This document shows positions 1 through 7,652 of a stretch of 64,000 nucleotides of DNA, piece by piece (position 1 is the first letter of the stretch; the number at the start of each line of letters is the position of its first letter). The stretch is from an uncultured Flavobacteriaceae bacterium. GTDB taxonomy: Bacteria; Bacteroidota; Bacteroidia; Flavobacteriales; Flavobacteriaceae. The DNA lies in the NCBI GenBank assembly GCA_905181835.1, contig CAJIZF010000004.1, forward strand, positions 62,001 through 126,000, read 5' to 3'. Made by a program: the position numbers and the translations under genes. The notes below the pieces were generated by a model. The model saw only the letters and a program-made list of their open reading frames with translations. It ran no database searches and was not told the DNA's origin.

Positions 1-33
1 AAGGAGCGGTAAAGCAAATAATAATTTCTTCAT
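1..33 (-). CDS. Start of a secreted/lipoprotein gene, cut by window edge
   Basis: Reading leftward from the ATG at 33 gives MKKLLFALPLL, a basic start followed by a hydrophobic run, which is the beginning of a Sec signal peptide. The open frame continues off the left edge, so neither product nor length can be given. It lies divergent to the lipoprotein gene starting at 197, and the A+T-rich 160 bp between them must hold both promoters. Confidence 0.5.
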   Translation of the reverse strand, partial: MKKLLFALPLL

Positions 34-196
34 TTTTGTTAAATTTTGGTTCTCTCAAATGTATTAAATATACTTGTTAAATAAAATTTAATTCTATTTT
101 CAGTGCTTAAAAAGAAAATTAGAAATTTCTTAATTAAAAATAATCAAGTTTGTTAATCTTTATTATTTTAGTATTAAACTATAATATACTTAAATA

Positions 197-661
197 ATGA
201 AAAAAATAGCACTTCTTCTTTTATATACAATTCTCTTTGCTGCATGCAAAACAGATCAAAAACCAAAACAACTTCAAGTAATCAATAATTCTGAATCTTC
301 AGAGCTTACTTTTATTTTAGAATTAGATACTAAAGAAAATAGCAGAGTAGACGTTGAGACTTTTACTCAGGCTCTTTCTGATTTTATTGTTGAACGAGAA
401 CCATCTTCTGTTTATGGGTATTTTATTTCCGAAGACGGACAAAAAGTAACTTTAATTGAAAGATATAATAATAGTGAAGATGCTATCCAGCACGGAATAG
501 ATTTTATCAATGGCCCAAATTTTGATAAATTTTTTGAAATCTTTGAAATAGAATACTTTATAACCATAGGGAAGGCATCCGATGAATTCAAAAAGTTTAC
601 AAAAGAAAACGGATTTGAAATAGAATACAGAGAATCAATTGGTGGTTTTGTTAGAAGATAG
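197..661 (+). CDS. Small lipoprotein, possible dimeric alpha-beta barrel (ABM-like)
   Basis: The protein has 154 residues. It begins with a lipoprotein signal peptide ending in the lipobox-like LFAAC (Cys at about residue 17), so it should be anchored in a membrane facing the periplasm or the surface. The rest has alternating strand and helix character. The stretch VTLIERYNNSEDAIQHG resembles the antibiotic-biosynthesis-monooxygenase/ferredoxin-like fold, where a strand is followed by a helix beginning with Ser-Glu-Asp-Ala. That assignment is from pattern only. No catalytic residues can be named. It stands alone between two A+T-rich spacers, and the function is unknown. Confidence 0.75.
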   Translation: MKKIALLLLYTILFAACKTDQKPKQLQVINNSESSELTFILELDTKENSRVDVETFTQALSDFIVEREPSSVYGYFISEDGQKVTLIERYNNSEDAIQHGIDFINGPNFDKFFEIFEIEYFITIGKASDEFKKFTKENGFEIEYRESIGGFVRR

Positions 662-788
662 TTATACCATTGCTTCTGATTGTTTTATTAATAGCTATAT
701 ATTTAAATAAAAAATATTAAATTGTACTATCAGTCTAAATAAATAATTATGAAAACACTAGACTAATAATTTAAAAAAAACCAAAACA

Positions 789-848
789 ATGAAAAAACTA
801 ACTTATTTATTTTTAGCTTTATTAATCGTTGCTTGTAGTAGTGATGAT
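789..848 (+). repeat. Signal-peptide coding repeat, copy 1 (copy 2 at 1361-1420)
   Basis: The first ~60 bases of the two adjacent lipoprotein genes are almost the same (one difference seen, in codon 12: TTA versus ATA). They code for MKKLTYLFLAL, the lipobox and SSDD. The similarity stops sharply after the second Asp codon, and the mature proteins are unrelated by eye. Confidence 0.8.
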
Positions 849-1307
849 GGTAATAACGGGTCATCTTCAAATTCAATGAATATAGAGGGAGTTGAATATG
901 ATATTTCTGCAGCAGTTTTAGTAGAATACGGTGAAACTGATACTGGTTCTTACGATTGGGATGTTCTCTTATTAGGAGAAGGTATAACTGTAAATAATCA
1001 AGTTTTAAATGGTTCTGGTGCTTTATTACTACTTGATTTAAATACAAATAACCCTGATGGTCTTAGGGCTGGAACTTATACTTTCTCTGAAAATTATGAA
1101 AGAGAAGAATTTACTTGGGTAGCAATTGAAGGTTGTCAGAATTTTCAAGGTGATGATTGCCAGTCTGAACTCGCTAATGGTCAAGACGGTACAGTTGTTA
1201 TTAGTGGTTCAGAAGCTAATACTAACATAGATGTTACAGTAACTGATTCTAATGGAGATACTATAAGCGCAAATTATACAGGTGGTTTTAGTTTTATATT
1301 TTTTTAA
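789..1307 (+). CDS. Hypothetical lipoprotein
   Basis: The protein has 172 residues, with a signal peptide and the lipobox IVAC at about residues 13-16, followed by the acidic CSSDDGNNGSSS linker typical of Bacteroidota surface lipoproteins (lipoprotein export signal-like). The mature part is rich in beta-strand, Gly and Asp and ends in GGFSFIFF, an aromatic terminus reminiscent of outer-membrane-associated folds. Two Cys (in the EGCQNFQGDDCQ stretch) could form a disulfide. No family is recognised. The next gene downstream starts with almost the same signal-peptide sequence, so the two are probably a small family grown by duplication or signal-peptide copying. Confidence 0.75.
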   Translation: MKKLTYLFLALLIVACSSDDGNNGSSSNSMNIEGVEYDISAAVLVEYGETDTGSYDWDVLLLGEGITVNNQVLNGSGALLLLDLNTNNPDGLRAGTYTFSENYEREEFTWVAIEGCQNFQGDDCQSELANGQDGTVVISGSEANTNIDVTVTDSNGDTISANYTGGFSFIFF

Positions 1308-1360
1308 TATAATTCACTAGATAACCTTTTAAGATATAACTCTTTTTAAATCTAAACAAA

Positions 1361-1793
1361 ATGAAAAAACTAACTTATTTATTTTTAGCTTTAATAATCG
1401 TTGCTTGTAGTAGTGATGATAGAGTATGGTAGTACATCTGGTTCAAATAGTAATTCTTTTAATCCCCCAACTTGGATTCAAGGAGTATGGCTGAACGATA
1501 TTGGAAATGGAACATCATCAATTGGTTTTGATTTTAGAAATGATAATGTTTGTAGCGTTTCATTTGGTAGTGCATATTGTTATAAAGGTTTAATCGAATT
1601 GTATGCTGATGTTCCAAATATTAACACTAGTGTTTACGAAGAAATTTCTGCCTCAAGATATTACTTCGTTTTTACTTATGGTCCTAACGAAATTACTGGA
1701 GAATTTCAAAAAGTTTCAGATAATACAATAAATTATTTTAATTCTAGTGACATTCCTACTATTTTAACTAAACAGTATTTTTTACCAAACTAA
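1361..1793 (+). pseudogene. Lipoprotein gene split by a frameshift after the signal peptide
   Basis: An ATG at 1361 opens a frame coding for MKKLTYLFLALIIVACSSDD, a complete lipoprotein signal, but the frame reaches TAG at 1430-1432. The mature domain continues in another frame: from about 1419 to the stop at 1793 it reads YGSTSGSNSNSFNPPTW and about 110 further residues. Net one base missing or two extra near 1420-1428 would rejoin both parts into a ~143-residue lipoprotein. The body is beta-rich with SGxxFxxDN-like strands and no family I recognise. It is either a recent pseudogene or a sequence error. A terminator-like hairpin follows. Confidence 0.7.
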
Positions 1794-1810
1794 AACCCCA
1801 TAAAAGCAAA

Positions 1811-1839
1811 AACCCTCTATATCAATGATATAAAGGGTT
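1811..1839 (+). terminator. Hairpin after the lipoprotein genes
   Basis: The arms AACCCT-c-TATATCA and TGATATA-a-AGGGTT pair across a tiny central loop. A run of A precedes the stem and only a short T-rich stretch follows, so it may act mainly in the reverse direction. It sits just before the first island repeat. Confidence 0.6.
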
Positions 1840-1844
1840 GTTCT

Positions 1845-1979
1845 GCTCCCCCTATTATTCAAAGTTGCAGCACAATTTCTTCTTTTAACGATCCACTCGC
1901 TTTGTAAGAAATCCATTTCTCCCTCCTCAAAAACACTTAAGTAACGAGTGAAAACTTCCTTTAATTGTGAAGGAAGTGC
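1845..1979. repeat. Island junction repeat, copy D (left border)
   Basis: It starts GCTCCCCCTATTATTC and carries AGTTGCAGCAC, CGATCCACTCG and, ~50 bases on, ACTTAAGTAACGAGTG, then a hairpin ACTTCCTT...AAGGAAGT. The first ~54 bases match copy C (8215) with one visible difference. The middle ~30 bases vary. CACTCG and CGAGTG form an inverted pair flanking the variable middle. No ORF is convincing here. Confidence 0.8.
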
Positions 1980-2024
1980 AACACAATAACATATCCCTCT
2001 ATAAAGGATTAGATCAGTAAGGTT

Positions 2025-2645
2025 TTGATAATTTTCATATATTTGATTGTGAAAACTTCCTCAAATAACTTAATTAACAATCAAATATATAAAAGACGAA
2101 CACAGAATCATTTTTACAAAATATATCCAAAAGATGTCTTACTTGATAGTTTTGAAAAAATTGAGATTCGTTTAAACCTTGTCAAAAGTGTTAGTCAATA
2201 TTTTTTTGATTATGAATGGACTGAATCAAATTTAATTTTAAAATCCCAACTTTTTAAAGGTAAACATCAACCATTAGATAAACCCCAACTTAATTTACTT
2301 GCAATTTATTTAGATGATATTCATTCAAAAGATATTTTTCACGGAGATATTCACGTCAGAAATATTTTTATTGATAATGATAAACCAATATTAGTTGACT
2401 GGGAGCCTTGTACTTTGCAACAAATAAATTCAAAAAGAATAATAAAATCTCACTCAAGGGGAATAGCAATTAAGGATAGAAAAATTAAGAAAATAAGTCC
2501 ACTAACAGATAAGAAAGGGTTTTTAAAATTAATCTCTGAAAAAGCATTTAGCGAACTTGCAGATACTTCTGAAATGAAAAATCTTACTTGTAGAGAATTA
2601 TTAGACTACCAATCTTCATCATTATCTTCATCATTTTCTGAATAA
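2025..2645 (+). CDS. Kinase-like protein, probably 5'-truncated
   Basis: The open frame gives 206 residues. Residues ~105-130 hold a phosphotransferase catalytic loop, HGDIHVRNIFID followed by LVDWEPC: the catalytic Asp, the metal-binding Asn, and the Asp of the DFG/DW position found in APH/Bud32/RIO-like kinases. No glycine-rich loop or ATP-binding Lys lobe is visible, and the only start (TTG, 2025) lies in sequence resembling the repeat just upstream, so the N-terminal lobe is likely lost. The substrate is unknown. Its 3' end overlaps the convergent gene by 40 bases. It belongs to the first island module. Confidence 0.6.
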   Translation: MIIFIYLIVKTSSNNLINNQIYKRRTQNHFYKIYPKDVLLDSFEKIEIRLNLVKSVSQYFFDYEWTESNLILKSQLFKGKHQPLDKPQLNLLAIYLDDIHSKDIFHGDIHVRNIFIDNDKPILVDWEPCTLQQINSKRIIKSHSRGIAIKDRKIKKISPLTDKKGFLKLISEKAFSELADTSEMKNLTCRELLDYQSSSLSSSFSE

Positions 2646-3172
2646 TGTTCAGTGTCCCAAAGTATTCCGTTTGGTTTCAGTTTGGCACTGAAAGCATAGT
2701 ATCCATCAAAATTTCCGGAAAGAGTTCCATTAATATCAGAATCAATTCCATCATCATCAAAACTGTTCTTTTCAACATCCTTAAAAATGTTAAATAATTC
2801 TTGATAAAATTGCTCAGGAAAAGGCTCCAAGCCAAAACCAGGTCCCCTTTTGTTATCTAAATTGCTAGCAAATAATTTAGCGAAAATATTATTGCTATCT
2901 TCTGGAAGTAGTAATTCTTGACCTCCTGACAAATCAATCATTACAGACATATATTCTTCTGAGACAGTAAATATGTTATGTATATCTTTATGTAATGAAC
3001 TATATTTTTTTATAAATTCATTTATTAGGGTAATTGAATCATCATTAACTGTTCCGTCTTGTTTCTTTGCGACGAACGAATTAGAACTATCTTCAAACTT
3101 ATAGAGTTGTTCTAATTCAGGTCCATTAACATAGCATTCATCTCTGTTCCATTGAATAATTATTTTTGTCAT
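2606..3172 (-). CDS. Hypothetical acidic protein
   Basis: The protein has 188 residues, starts at ATG and has no signal peptide or membrane segment. It is strongly acidic, ending ENDEDNDEDW, with a Gly-Pro-Gly-Phe-Gly stretch in the middle and an FDGYYAFSAKL strand near the end. No family is recognised. It converges on, and overlaps by 40 bases, the kinase-like gene. The pairing of a kinase-like fragment with an acidic partner in one module may be chance. It is likely a genuine gene because the frame is long, ATG-started and free of repeat sequence. Confidence 0.6.
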   Translation of the reverse strand: MTKIIIQWNRDECYVNGPELEQLYKFEDSSNSFVAKKQDGTVNDDSITLINEFIKKYSSLHKDIHNIFTVSEEYMSVMIDLSGGQELLLPEDSNNIFAKLFASNLDNKRGPGFGLEPFPEQFYQELFNIFKDVEKNSFDDDGIDSDINGTLSGNFDGYYAFSAKLKPNGILWDTEHYSENDEDNDEDW

Positions 3173-3271
3173 AACTTTTAAATTTTGATAAAAATATAAT
3201 TATTAAATTTAATTTGGTGTTATTTATAATATCTTTTTAGGGTAAATGGAGATTTTACTGAGAGGATAAGG

Positions 3272-3486
3272 CGGATGGAAAGACCAAACAAAAGATTCTT
3301 GGTTGCATCTTTACCGAAAAATTCGAAAATTTTGATTTCGAGAGTTGCAACAACATTTTTACTCCAGAGATCGAATCTATTATGTTGGCCAGTAAGGTTT
3401 TGAAAGGTATTAAAAAAAAGAAAGAGGTCAAAAATGACCTCTTGTCTAATATGGCTCCCCCTGTTGTCAGAAGTTGCAGCACAACT
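3272..3486 (+). pseudogene. Serine recombinase 3' fragment with junction, copy A
   Basis: From about 3272 to 3467 the sequence is nearly the same as 9663-9850. Read forward it codes for GKTKQKILGCIFTEKFENF and following residues, the C-terminal end of a large serine recombinase. A hairpin (AAGAGGTCA AAAA TGACCTCTT, 3422-3443) and TAATATGGCTCC come next. In this copy the recombinase stop is lost and the frame runs on. After GGCTCC the sequence leaves the tRNA copy and continues with the CCCT...AGTTGCAGCACA repeat, then enters the 3' end of the transporter gene. There is no start and no catalytic domain, so it is a dead fragment. Confidence 0.85.
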
Positions 3487-3502
3487 AAACAGAATTATGA
3501 AT

Positions 3503-4306
3503 TTAGTTTTTACTCAGGCTAAGAATCCTGAAAGCTCCTTTAGAGACAATAAAGAATACAATTGTACCGATAATCAGGTCAGGCATGTTGGAGTTTAGCC
3601 AATATACCAGTATTCCCGCTAAAATCACCCCTAAATTAATTACGACATCATTTGAGGTGAAAATGAGACTTGCTTTCATATGTGCTTCTTCCTTGTCTCT
3701 TGACTTTTGGAGGAGATATAGGCAAATTCCATTTCCGATTAATGCAAAAATTGAGATTATGATCATTGTTAGATAATTTGGAAACTCTACGGGATAAATA
3801 ATTCTTCTAATTACCTCGCCAAGTCCAATTAAAGATAAAACGATTTGAAAATAACCAGCAATTTTGGCTACTGCTTTTTTATAGATCAAAGATTTTCCTA
3901 CAGCGATTAAGCTGATTGCGTAAACAAAACTATCTGCGAGCATATCCAAGCTATCGGCTATTAAACCCATCGACTTTGATACAAGCCCATAACTCATTTC
4001 GAGAATGAAAAAAACAAGATTAATTATAAGAACTGACCAAAGTACCTTTTTCTGATTAGTCTTGTGGTCTTGATCAAAAGATTTTCGGTCAGTTATTTCC
4101 GTGTAAAGTTTTTTATGACCGAGATTTAGCGACCTTAGACTTTCCTCAATTTCCTCGATATTGTTATCGTGAAAAATAGTTAGCTCTCGTTGGTTTAAAT
4201 CAAACTTCAAGTGTTTTATTTGAGATAATACTTCAAACTTCATACGAATGAGATTCTCCTCTGAAGGACAATCCATTTTGTCAATTTTGAAGCGCGTTTT
4301 ATTCAA
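3503..4306 (-). CDS. Cation diffusion facilitator family transporter
   Basis: The protein has 267 residues. Residues 1-70 form a small cytoplasmic ferredoxin-like domain starting KIDKMDCPSEE. Five to six membrane segments follow, starting near residue 88. The second carries LDMLADSF, the DxxxD metal pair of cation diffusion facilitators. In the fifth, the usual HxxxD reads FTSND, with Phe in place of His. The family exports divalent metal (Zn, Co, Cd, Mn, Fe) from the cytoplasm by proton antiport. The missing His suggests altered metal choice. The gene lies alone in its island module between recombinase copy A and a terminator, with the metal-related TonB/fur' operon upstream on the same strand. 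Confidence 0.88.
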   Translation of the reverse strand: MNKTRFKIDKMDCPSEENLIRMKFEVLSQIKHLKFDLNQRELTIFHDNNIEEIEESLRSLNLGHKKLYTEITDRKSFDQDHKTNQKKVLWSVLIINLVFFILEMSYGLVSKSMGLIADSLDMLADSFVYAISLIAVGKSLIYKKAVAKIAGYFQIVLSLIGLGEVIRRIIYPVEFPNYLTMIIISIFALIGNGICLYLLQKSRDKEEAHMKASLIFTSNDVVINLGVILAGILVYWLNSNMPDLIIGTIVFFIVSKGAFRILSLSKN

Positions 4307-4345
4307 ATTTTTGGTCTAATTAATATAGTATCAAAAATAAAAAAA

Positions 4346-4374
4346 AACCGTTACACTATAACAGTATAACGGTT
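4346..4374. terminator. Bidirectional terminator-like hairpin
   Basis: AACCGTTA and TAACGGTT form an 8-bp stem around a 13-base loop, with A-runs before and TTTT after. It separates the transporter gene from repeat E. A degenerate relative of the same sequence (CTACACTATAATAGTATAA) sits near 7490, upstream of the DUF2779 fragment. Confidence 0.75.
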
Positions 4375-4389
4375 TTATCATTATACGTT

Positions 4390-4499
4390 GCTCCCCCTAT
4401 TGACAGAAGTTGCAGCTCAATTTCTTCTTTTGACGATCCACTTAACTTGGACGATATACAATTCTCCTTCCTTTAAAATACTTAAGTAACGAGTGTAAG
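4390..4499. repeat. Island junction repeat, copy E
   Basis: It carries the same order of blocks as copies D and C: GCTCCCCCTATTGACAG, AGTTGCAGC, TTCTTCTTTTGACGATCCACT, GGACGATATACA, then ACTTAAGTAACGAGTGTAAG. It stops at ~4499, where the coding sequence of a truncated fur gene begins on the minus strand, so the repeat provides that gene's stop codon. Confidence 0.8.
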
Positions 4500-4640
4500 T
4501 TAGACTGCTTTTTCGAAAGCATTTTCTATATCGCTTAATGTTACAGCAACTTGTTTTTCGGCAAGAAACTTATAAATCAATAATCGCATTGCTGTAACTC
4601 TAATATTTTTTGAGTCTAAAAATTGTTCTATTTTTTGCAT
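4500..4640 (-). pseudogene. Fur-family regulator, truncated after 46 residues
   Basis: The minus-strand frame from ATG 4640 reads MQKIEQFLDSKNIRVT, then AMRLLIYKFLAEKQVAVTLSDIENAFEKAV and a stop. This is the start of a Fur/PerR/Zur winged helix (helices 1-3: R-x-T-x-x-R, then the LSDIExxF helix). Family members continue with a DRTTLYRTL-type recognition helix, which is absent: the frame enters repeat E and ends at once. The ATG is 5 bases after the TonB receptor stop, so it was the last gene of the DUF6660-TonB-fur operon. Without the recognition helix and metal sites it cannot act as a normal repressor. Confidence 0.8.
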
Positions 4641-4645
4641 AATTT

Positions 4646-6829
4646 TTAATGTTCTTCGTTACCAAATGGTTTAATAATAATTCCTACGCTAAAAATAAAG
4701 CCGTCTGTTGGTGCATAAATTTCTGGAAATTCTGGATTTTCGTGTGGTGGTAAAACCAAAGGCGAAAACCTACTTTGTCGTCTGTCTGTGAAATTTTCAA
4801 AATTCACAAAAGCACTACCAAATTTAAAGTTTCGCATTAACAATAATCCCATTGTGACAAAATCTGTCGTTTCAGTTCCGTTTGATAAAAACTGCTTTCC
4901 TGTATAAAATGTCTCGTAACCAATTCGCCATTTATCAGATTCGTACATTAATACACTTCCTGCGTTATGTTTTGCTGTCAATGGTTTTTGTGGATTTCCT
5001 GCCAAATAGTTCAGTTTCGTGTCTATAAGTGCATAATTTAAAAACCATCTAAAATCTTTATAAGTAAACTTAATATTTGTTTCTGCTCCTTTGCTTAAAA
5101 TTTCGTCAGTTGCATTTTCAAATGCAAACAAACCGTTATTTGTACTATTTAATAACAATCCGTTATTAATCGCTGTAACATAAAAAAGTTGATTAATGGA
5201 AAAACCAATGGTTTCAAATAAACGTGTTTGATAATTGAAATCAAGATTTACACCATAAGAACGTTCTGCTTTTAATGAAGATTTATCAATGCCAATTACA
5301 TTTTCAAAATTGATAAATTCAGCCTCTTCTGTAAAAATATCTGGAATTTTGTAGCCTAAACCACCACCAATTCTGCATGAAAATCCGCTATCATTTTTAT
5401 AAAGCAAAGAAATTTTTGGAAGTGGAAAAATACCGAAATCAGTATTGTAATCTGCTCGCAATCCAGTTTCTAAAATCCAATTATCTGAAATATCAAGAAT
5501 GCTGTTTGCAAACATTCCATAAGTTATATCTGTTTGGTCACGTTGTAAAGTTGCATTATTATTTTCATCAAAGTTTGAAGTGTATAAGTTTGCTCCAAAA
5601 ATCCAATCTGTTTTTAAAGAAGTTTTTTTATAGGTAACTTCTGTAAACGTATTGAATTGTTTACCATCAAAACTAAAACCTGGAATAGTAAGATTTCTAT
5701 CGAAAAATGAAATACTATTTTTTATATTTAATGAGCTTATTGAATCTATTTGCGTTTTATAAACTGCTTGACTGCTTACTCTTTTTGATATGTTTTCTTC
5801 TGTATATTGATGAATTCCATTTTCTCCGCTTTCAATTTTTGTTACATCTCCACCAATTCTGTCATCGTAAGTTCCATTTAAACCAAACCAAAACGTTGTT
5901 TTTTCTGATGGATAATAAAAGAATTTTGGGTTGAATGAAATTGATGTAGTTTTTGGTAAATTACTAAAACCATCATTTTCTGGGTCGTAAACTTTTTGAG
6001 AATGACCAGAAGCGTAAAGTGAAACACCAAATTTCTCATTTCGTTTGCTGTAGAATACATTTGCTGTACTTCCTAATGCTTGGGTTTGTGTTAGCATAAT
6101 ATCCAAAGCTGGTTCTTCATCTGGTGTTTTTGAAACCATATTTATTAAACCTGCAATTGCTCCACCACCATAAAGTGTTGATGAACTTCCTTTAATAATT
6201 TCAAATTGTTGTAAATCTAATGGTGGAATTTGTAATATGCTCAAGCCACTTGAAAAACCGCCATAAAGTGGAAATCCATCTCTTAAAAGTTGCGTATAGC
6301 GTCCGTCAAGTCCTTGAATTCTGATATTTGTATTTCCACTACTTAAAGAAGTTTGTTGCATTTGTATTCCTGTACTTTCACGAAGAACCATCGAAATGTT
6401 TGTTGGGTTCATAATTGCTTTTTCTCCCAATTCTTCTGTGCCAATAAACTCTATTCTTGTGGGAATTTTCTTAACTGTTCTTGTGCTTCGTGAAGATTGT
6501 AACACAATTTCGTCTAATTGGTTTCCACTATTTTTTAATTTGAAAATTAAAGTTGAATTTATTGGTGCTTGAATAGTTGTTTTGAGAGTTTCAAAACCTA
6601 AATAAGAAATTATTGCGATATGTTTTCCGTTTGGAATTTTGGTAAAAGTTACAATTCCATCAAAGTCGGTTACTGCTCCTTTTTCTAACTCCTCAAAATA
6701 AACTGTTGCGCCAAATAAAGGCTCGTTTTCGGATTCTGAAATTACTTTTATTTTTAAATAAGATGTTTGTGCTTTTATTGAAAAGCAGGTAATAACTGTG
6801 AGCATTATGCTCAATATATATTTATTCAT
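4646..6829 (-). CDS. TonB-dependent outer-membrane receptor
   Basis: The protein has 727 residues: signal peptide (1-20), a carboxypeptidase-like regulatory domain (about 22-110, with GATVYFEELEKGAVTD), a plug domain (about 120-235, with RIQGLDGRYTQLLRDG and YGGGAIAGLINM) and a 22-strand barrel to the end. The family takes up scarce ligands, using TonB-ExbBD energy. The order DUF6660, receptor, fur fragment suggests a metal or metal-chelate substrate (inference). The gene follows DUF6660 by ~50 bases and is co-directional. The frame is intact even though its neighbour fur is cut. Confidence 0.92.
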   Translation of the reverse strand: MNKYILSIMLTVITCFSIKAQTSYLKIKVISESENEPLFGATVYFEELEKGAVTDFDGIVTFTKIPNGKHIAIISYLGFETLKTTIQAPINSTLIFKLKNSGNQLDEIVLQSSRSTRTVKKIPTRIEFIGTEELGEKAIMNPTNISMVLRESTGIQMQQTSLSSGNTNIRIQGLDGRYTQLLRDGFPLYGGFSSGLSILQIPPLDLQQFEIIKGSSSTLYGGGAIAGLINMVSKTPDEEPALDIMLTQTQALGSTANVFYSKRNEKFGVSLYASGHSQKVYDPENDGFSNLPKTTSISFNPKFFYYPSEKTTFWFGLNGTYDDRIGGDVTKIESGENGIHQYTEENISKRVSSQAVYKTQIDSISSLNIKNSISFFDRNLTIPGFSFDGKQFNTFTEVTYKKTSLKTDWIFGANLYTSNFDENNNATLQRDQTDITYGMFANSILDISDNWILETGLRADYNTDFGIFPLPKISLLYKNDSGFSCRIGGGLGYKIPDIFTEEAEFINFENVIGIDKSSLKAERSYGVNLDFNYQTRLFETIGFSINQLFYVTAINNGLLLNSTNNGLFAFENATDEILSKGAETNIKFTYKDFRWFLNYALIDTKLNYLAGNPQKPLTAKHNAGSVLMYESDKWRIGYETFYTGKQFLSNGTETTDFVTMGLLLMRNFKFGSAFVNFENFTDRRQSRFSPLVLPPHENPEFPEIYAPTDGFIFSVGIIIKPFGNEEH

Positions 6830-6880
6830 TGAAAATGTAAAAATTGATTAATTTAATTTTTTTGACTTTGAGTCTAAAAT

Positions 6881-7198
6881 TTAACTAATCAATTGTGGCG
6901 GTTGCCAAATATTTGAGTGAAAATCAAATCTGTATGTTGATTGATAAACAAATAATATTTCTGTAGAAATTCGGTTTTTTAATCCCAAATCAAGAGTTTT
7001 AATTACTTGATAAGTAATAGATGTTCCGCAACAATTGCAAATACAAGTTACAGGACAAGTATCATCACTATCATTTTGGTGATTATGATTAGCACTTATT
7101 TCGTCTTGGTGTTTGTCTTCGGCATTATTTCCGTCAGAACAAGGTTTCATTGACAAAGCAAGTATTAATAATGATAATATGATAGTAGTAAATTTCAT
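6881..7198 (-). CDS. DUF6660-like small Cys/His-rich secreted protein
   Basis: The protein is ~105 residues from the ATG at 7198 (a GTG two codons upstream also opens the frame). It has a signal peptide ending around LALSMKPCSD, then a His/Asp-rich linker with HNHQN, and a Cys cluster CPVTCICNCCG that could bind metal. Flavobacterial proteins of this type usually sit beside metal TonB receptors or Czc-type efflux genes, and here the receptor follows directly. The role is unknown. Periplasmic metal binding is a guess from the Cys/His content. The ATG lies 5 bases after a TAnnTTTG box, so a leaderless mRNA is predicted. Confidence 0.75.
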   Translation of the reverse strand: MKFTTIILSLLILALSMKPCSDGNNAEDKHQDEISANHNHQNDSDDTCPVTCICNCCGTSITYQVIKTLDLGLKNRISTEILFVYQSTYRFDFHSNIWQPPQLIS

Positions 7199-7203
7199 TA
7201 TCA

Positions 7204-7211
7204 CAAAGATA
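7204..7211 (-). promoter_or_regulatory. TAnnTTTG box of the DUF6660-TonB operon
   Basis: On the minus strand this reads TATCTTTG, matching the Bacteroidota -7 element. It ends 5 bases before the ATG at 7198. No clear -33 TTTG is seen at the ideal 19-base distance. Confidence 0.5.
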
Positions 7212-7272
7212 GATAATTTTAATGCAATGGTATTGCAAAGTTTTTTCTTAATTCGGTTTCTGCATTATGCAC

Positions 7273-7369
7273 AACTCGTTATATGTAGAACAAACGGCCT
7301 GTTTATAGATCTGTGTTTCCGGATAACAGGATCTTTGTTCTCGTTTATTTTAATTCAAATATAATGAAA
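7273..7369. repeat. 97-bp island repeat F, copy 1
   Basis: It starts CAACTCGTTATATG and ends TCAAATATAATGAAA. It matches 9337-9434 at roughly nine positions in ten. It contains an inverted CCTGTT...AACAGG pair about 20 bases apart. Each copy lies just upstream of a leftward operon (DUF6660-TonB here, the sigma factor in the other). Confidence 0.8.
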
Positions 7370-7535
7370 TAGACTATAAAGATGCATTAAACTTTTTTTC
7401 AATACTATTTTGGACTGGTCTTATAATCACTGGGAGATCTTCTCTTAATCTTTGAGGGTGTTTGAACGAAGTCTTTTAATTAAAAAACGGCTACACTATA
7501 ATAGTATAAACACTGCATCCAATACTTTTCTTTCT

Positions 7536-7652
7536 ATGGTAAATGGAACATTTCAGGGTGATGCAGAAGAAACAAGGAGACAACTCCTGGAGTACTGTAA
7601 GTTAGACACCTTCGCGATGGTCAAAATTATGGAGAAACTACTTAAAGTATAA
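7536..7652 (+). pseudogene. DUF2779 protein C-terminal fragment
   Basis: This is a short forward frame whose residues GDAEETRRQLLEYCKLDTFA and following (MVKIMEKLLKV) look like the last ~38 residues of DUF2779-type nuclease-like proteins, with the conserved EYCKLDTxAMVxxxExL helix. The body of the protein is missing; upstream sequence is unrelated. It is probably a remnant left at an insertion or deletion boundary in the island. Confidence 0.6.

Noticed and set aside
3255..3482. Minus-strand frame of 75 codons over the recombinase fragment
   Set aside because: It is the reverse of the recombinase 3' copy and lacks any protein signature; the forward frame explains the sequence.
5377..5934. 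Forward frames inside the TonB receptor gene
   Set aside because: Shadows of a long, clearly conserved gene on the other strand, with no start context or motif.
7113..7364. Forward frame antisense to the DUF6660 gene
   Set aside because: Runs through the repeat F and the opposite gene; hydrophobic only because of A+T-rich sequence.
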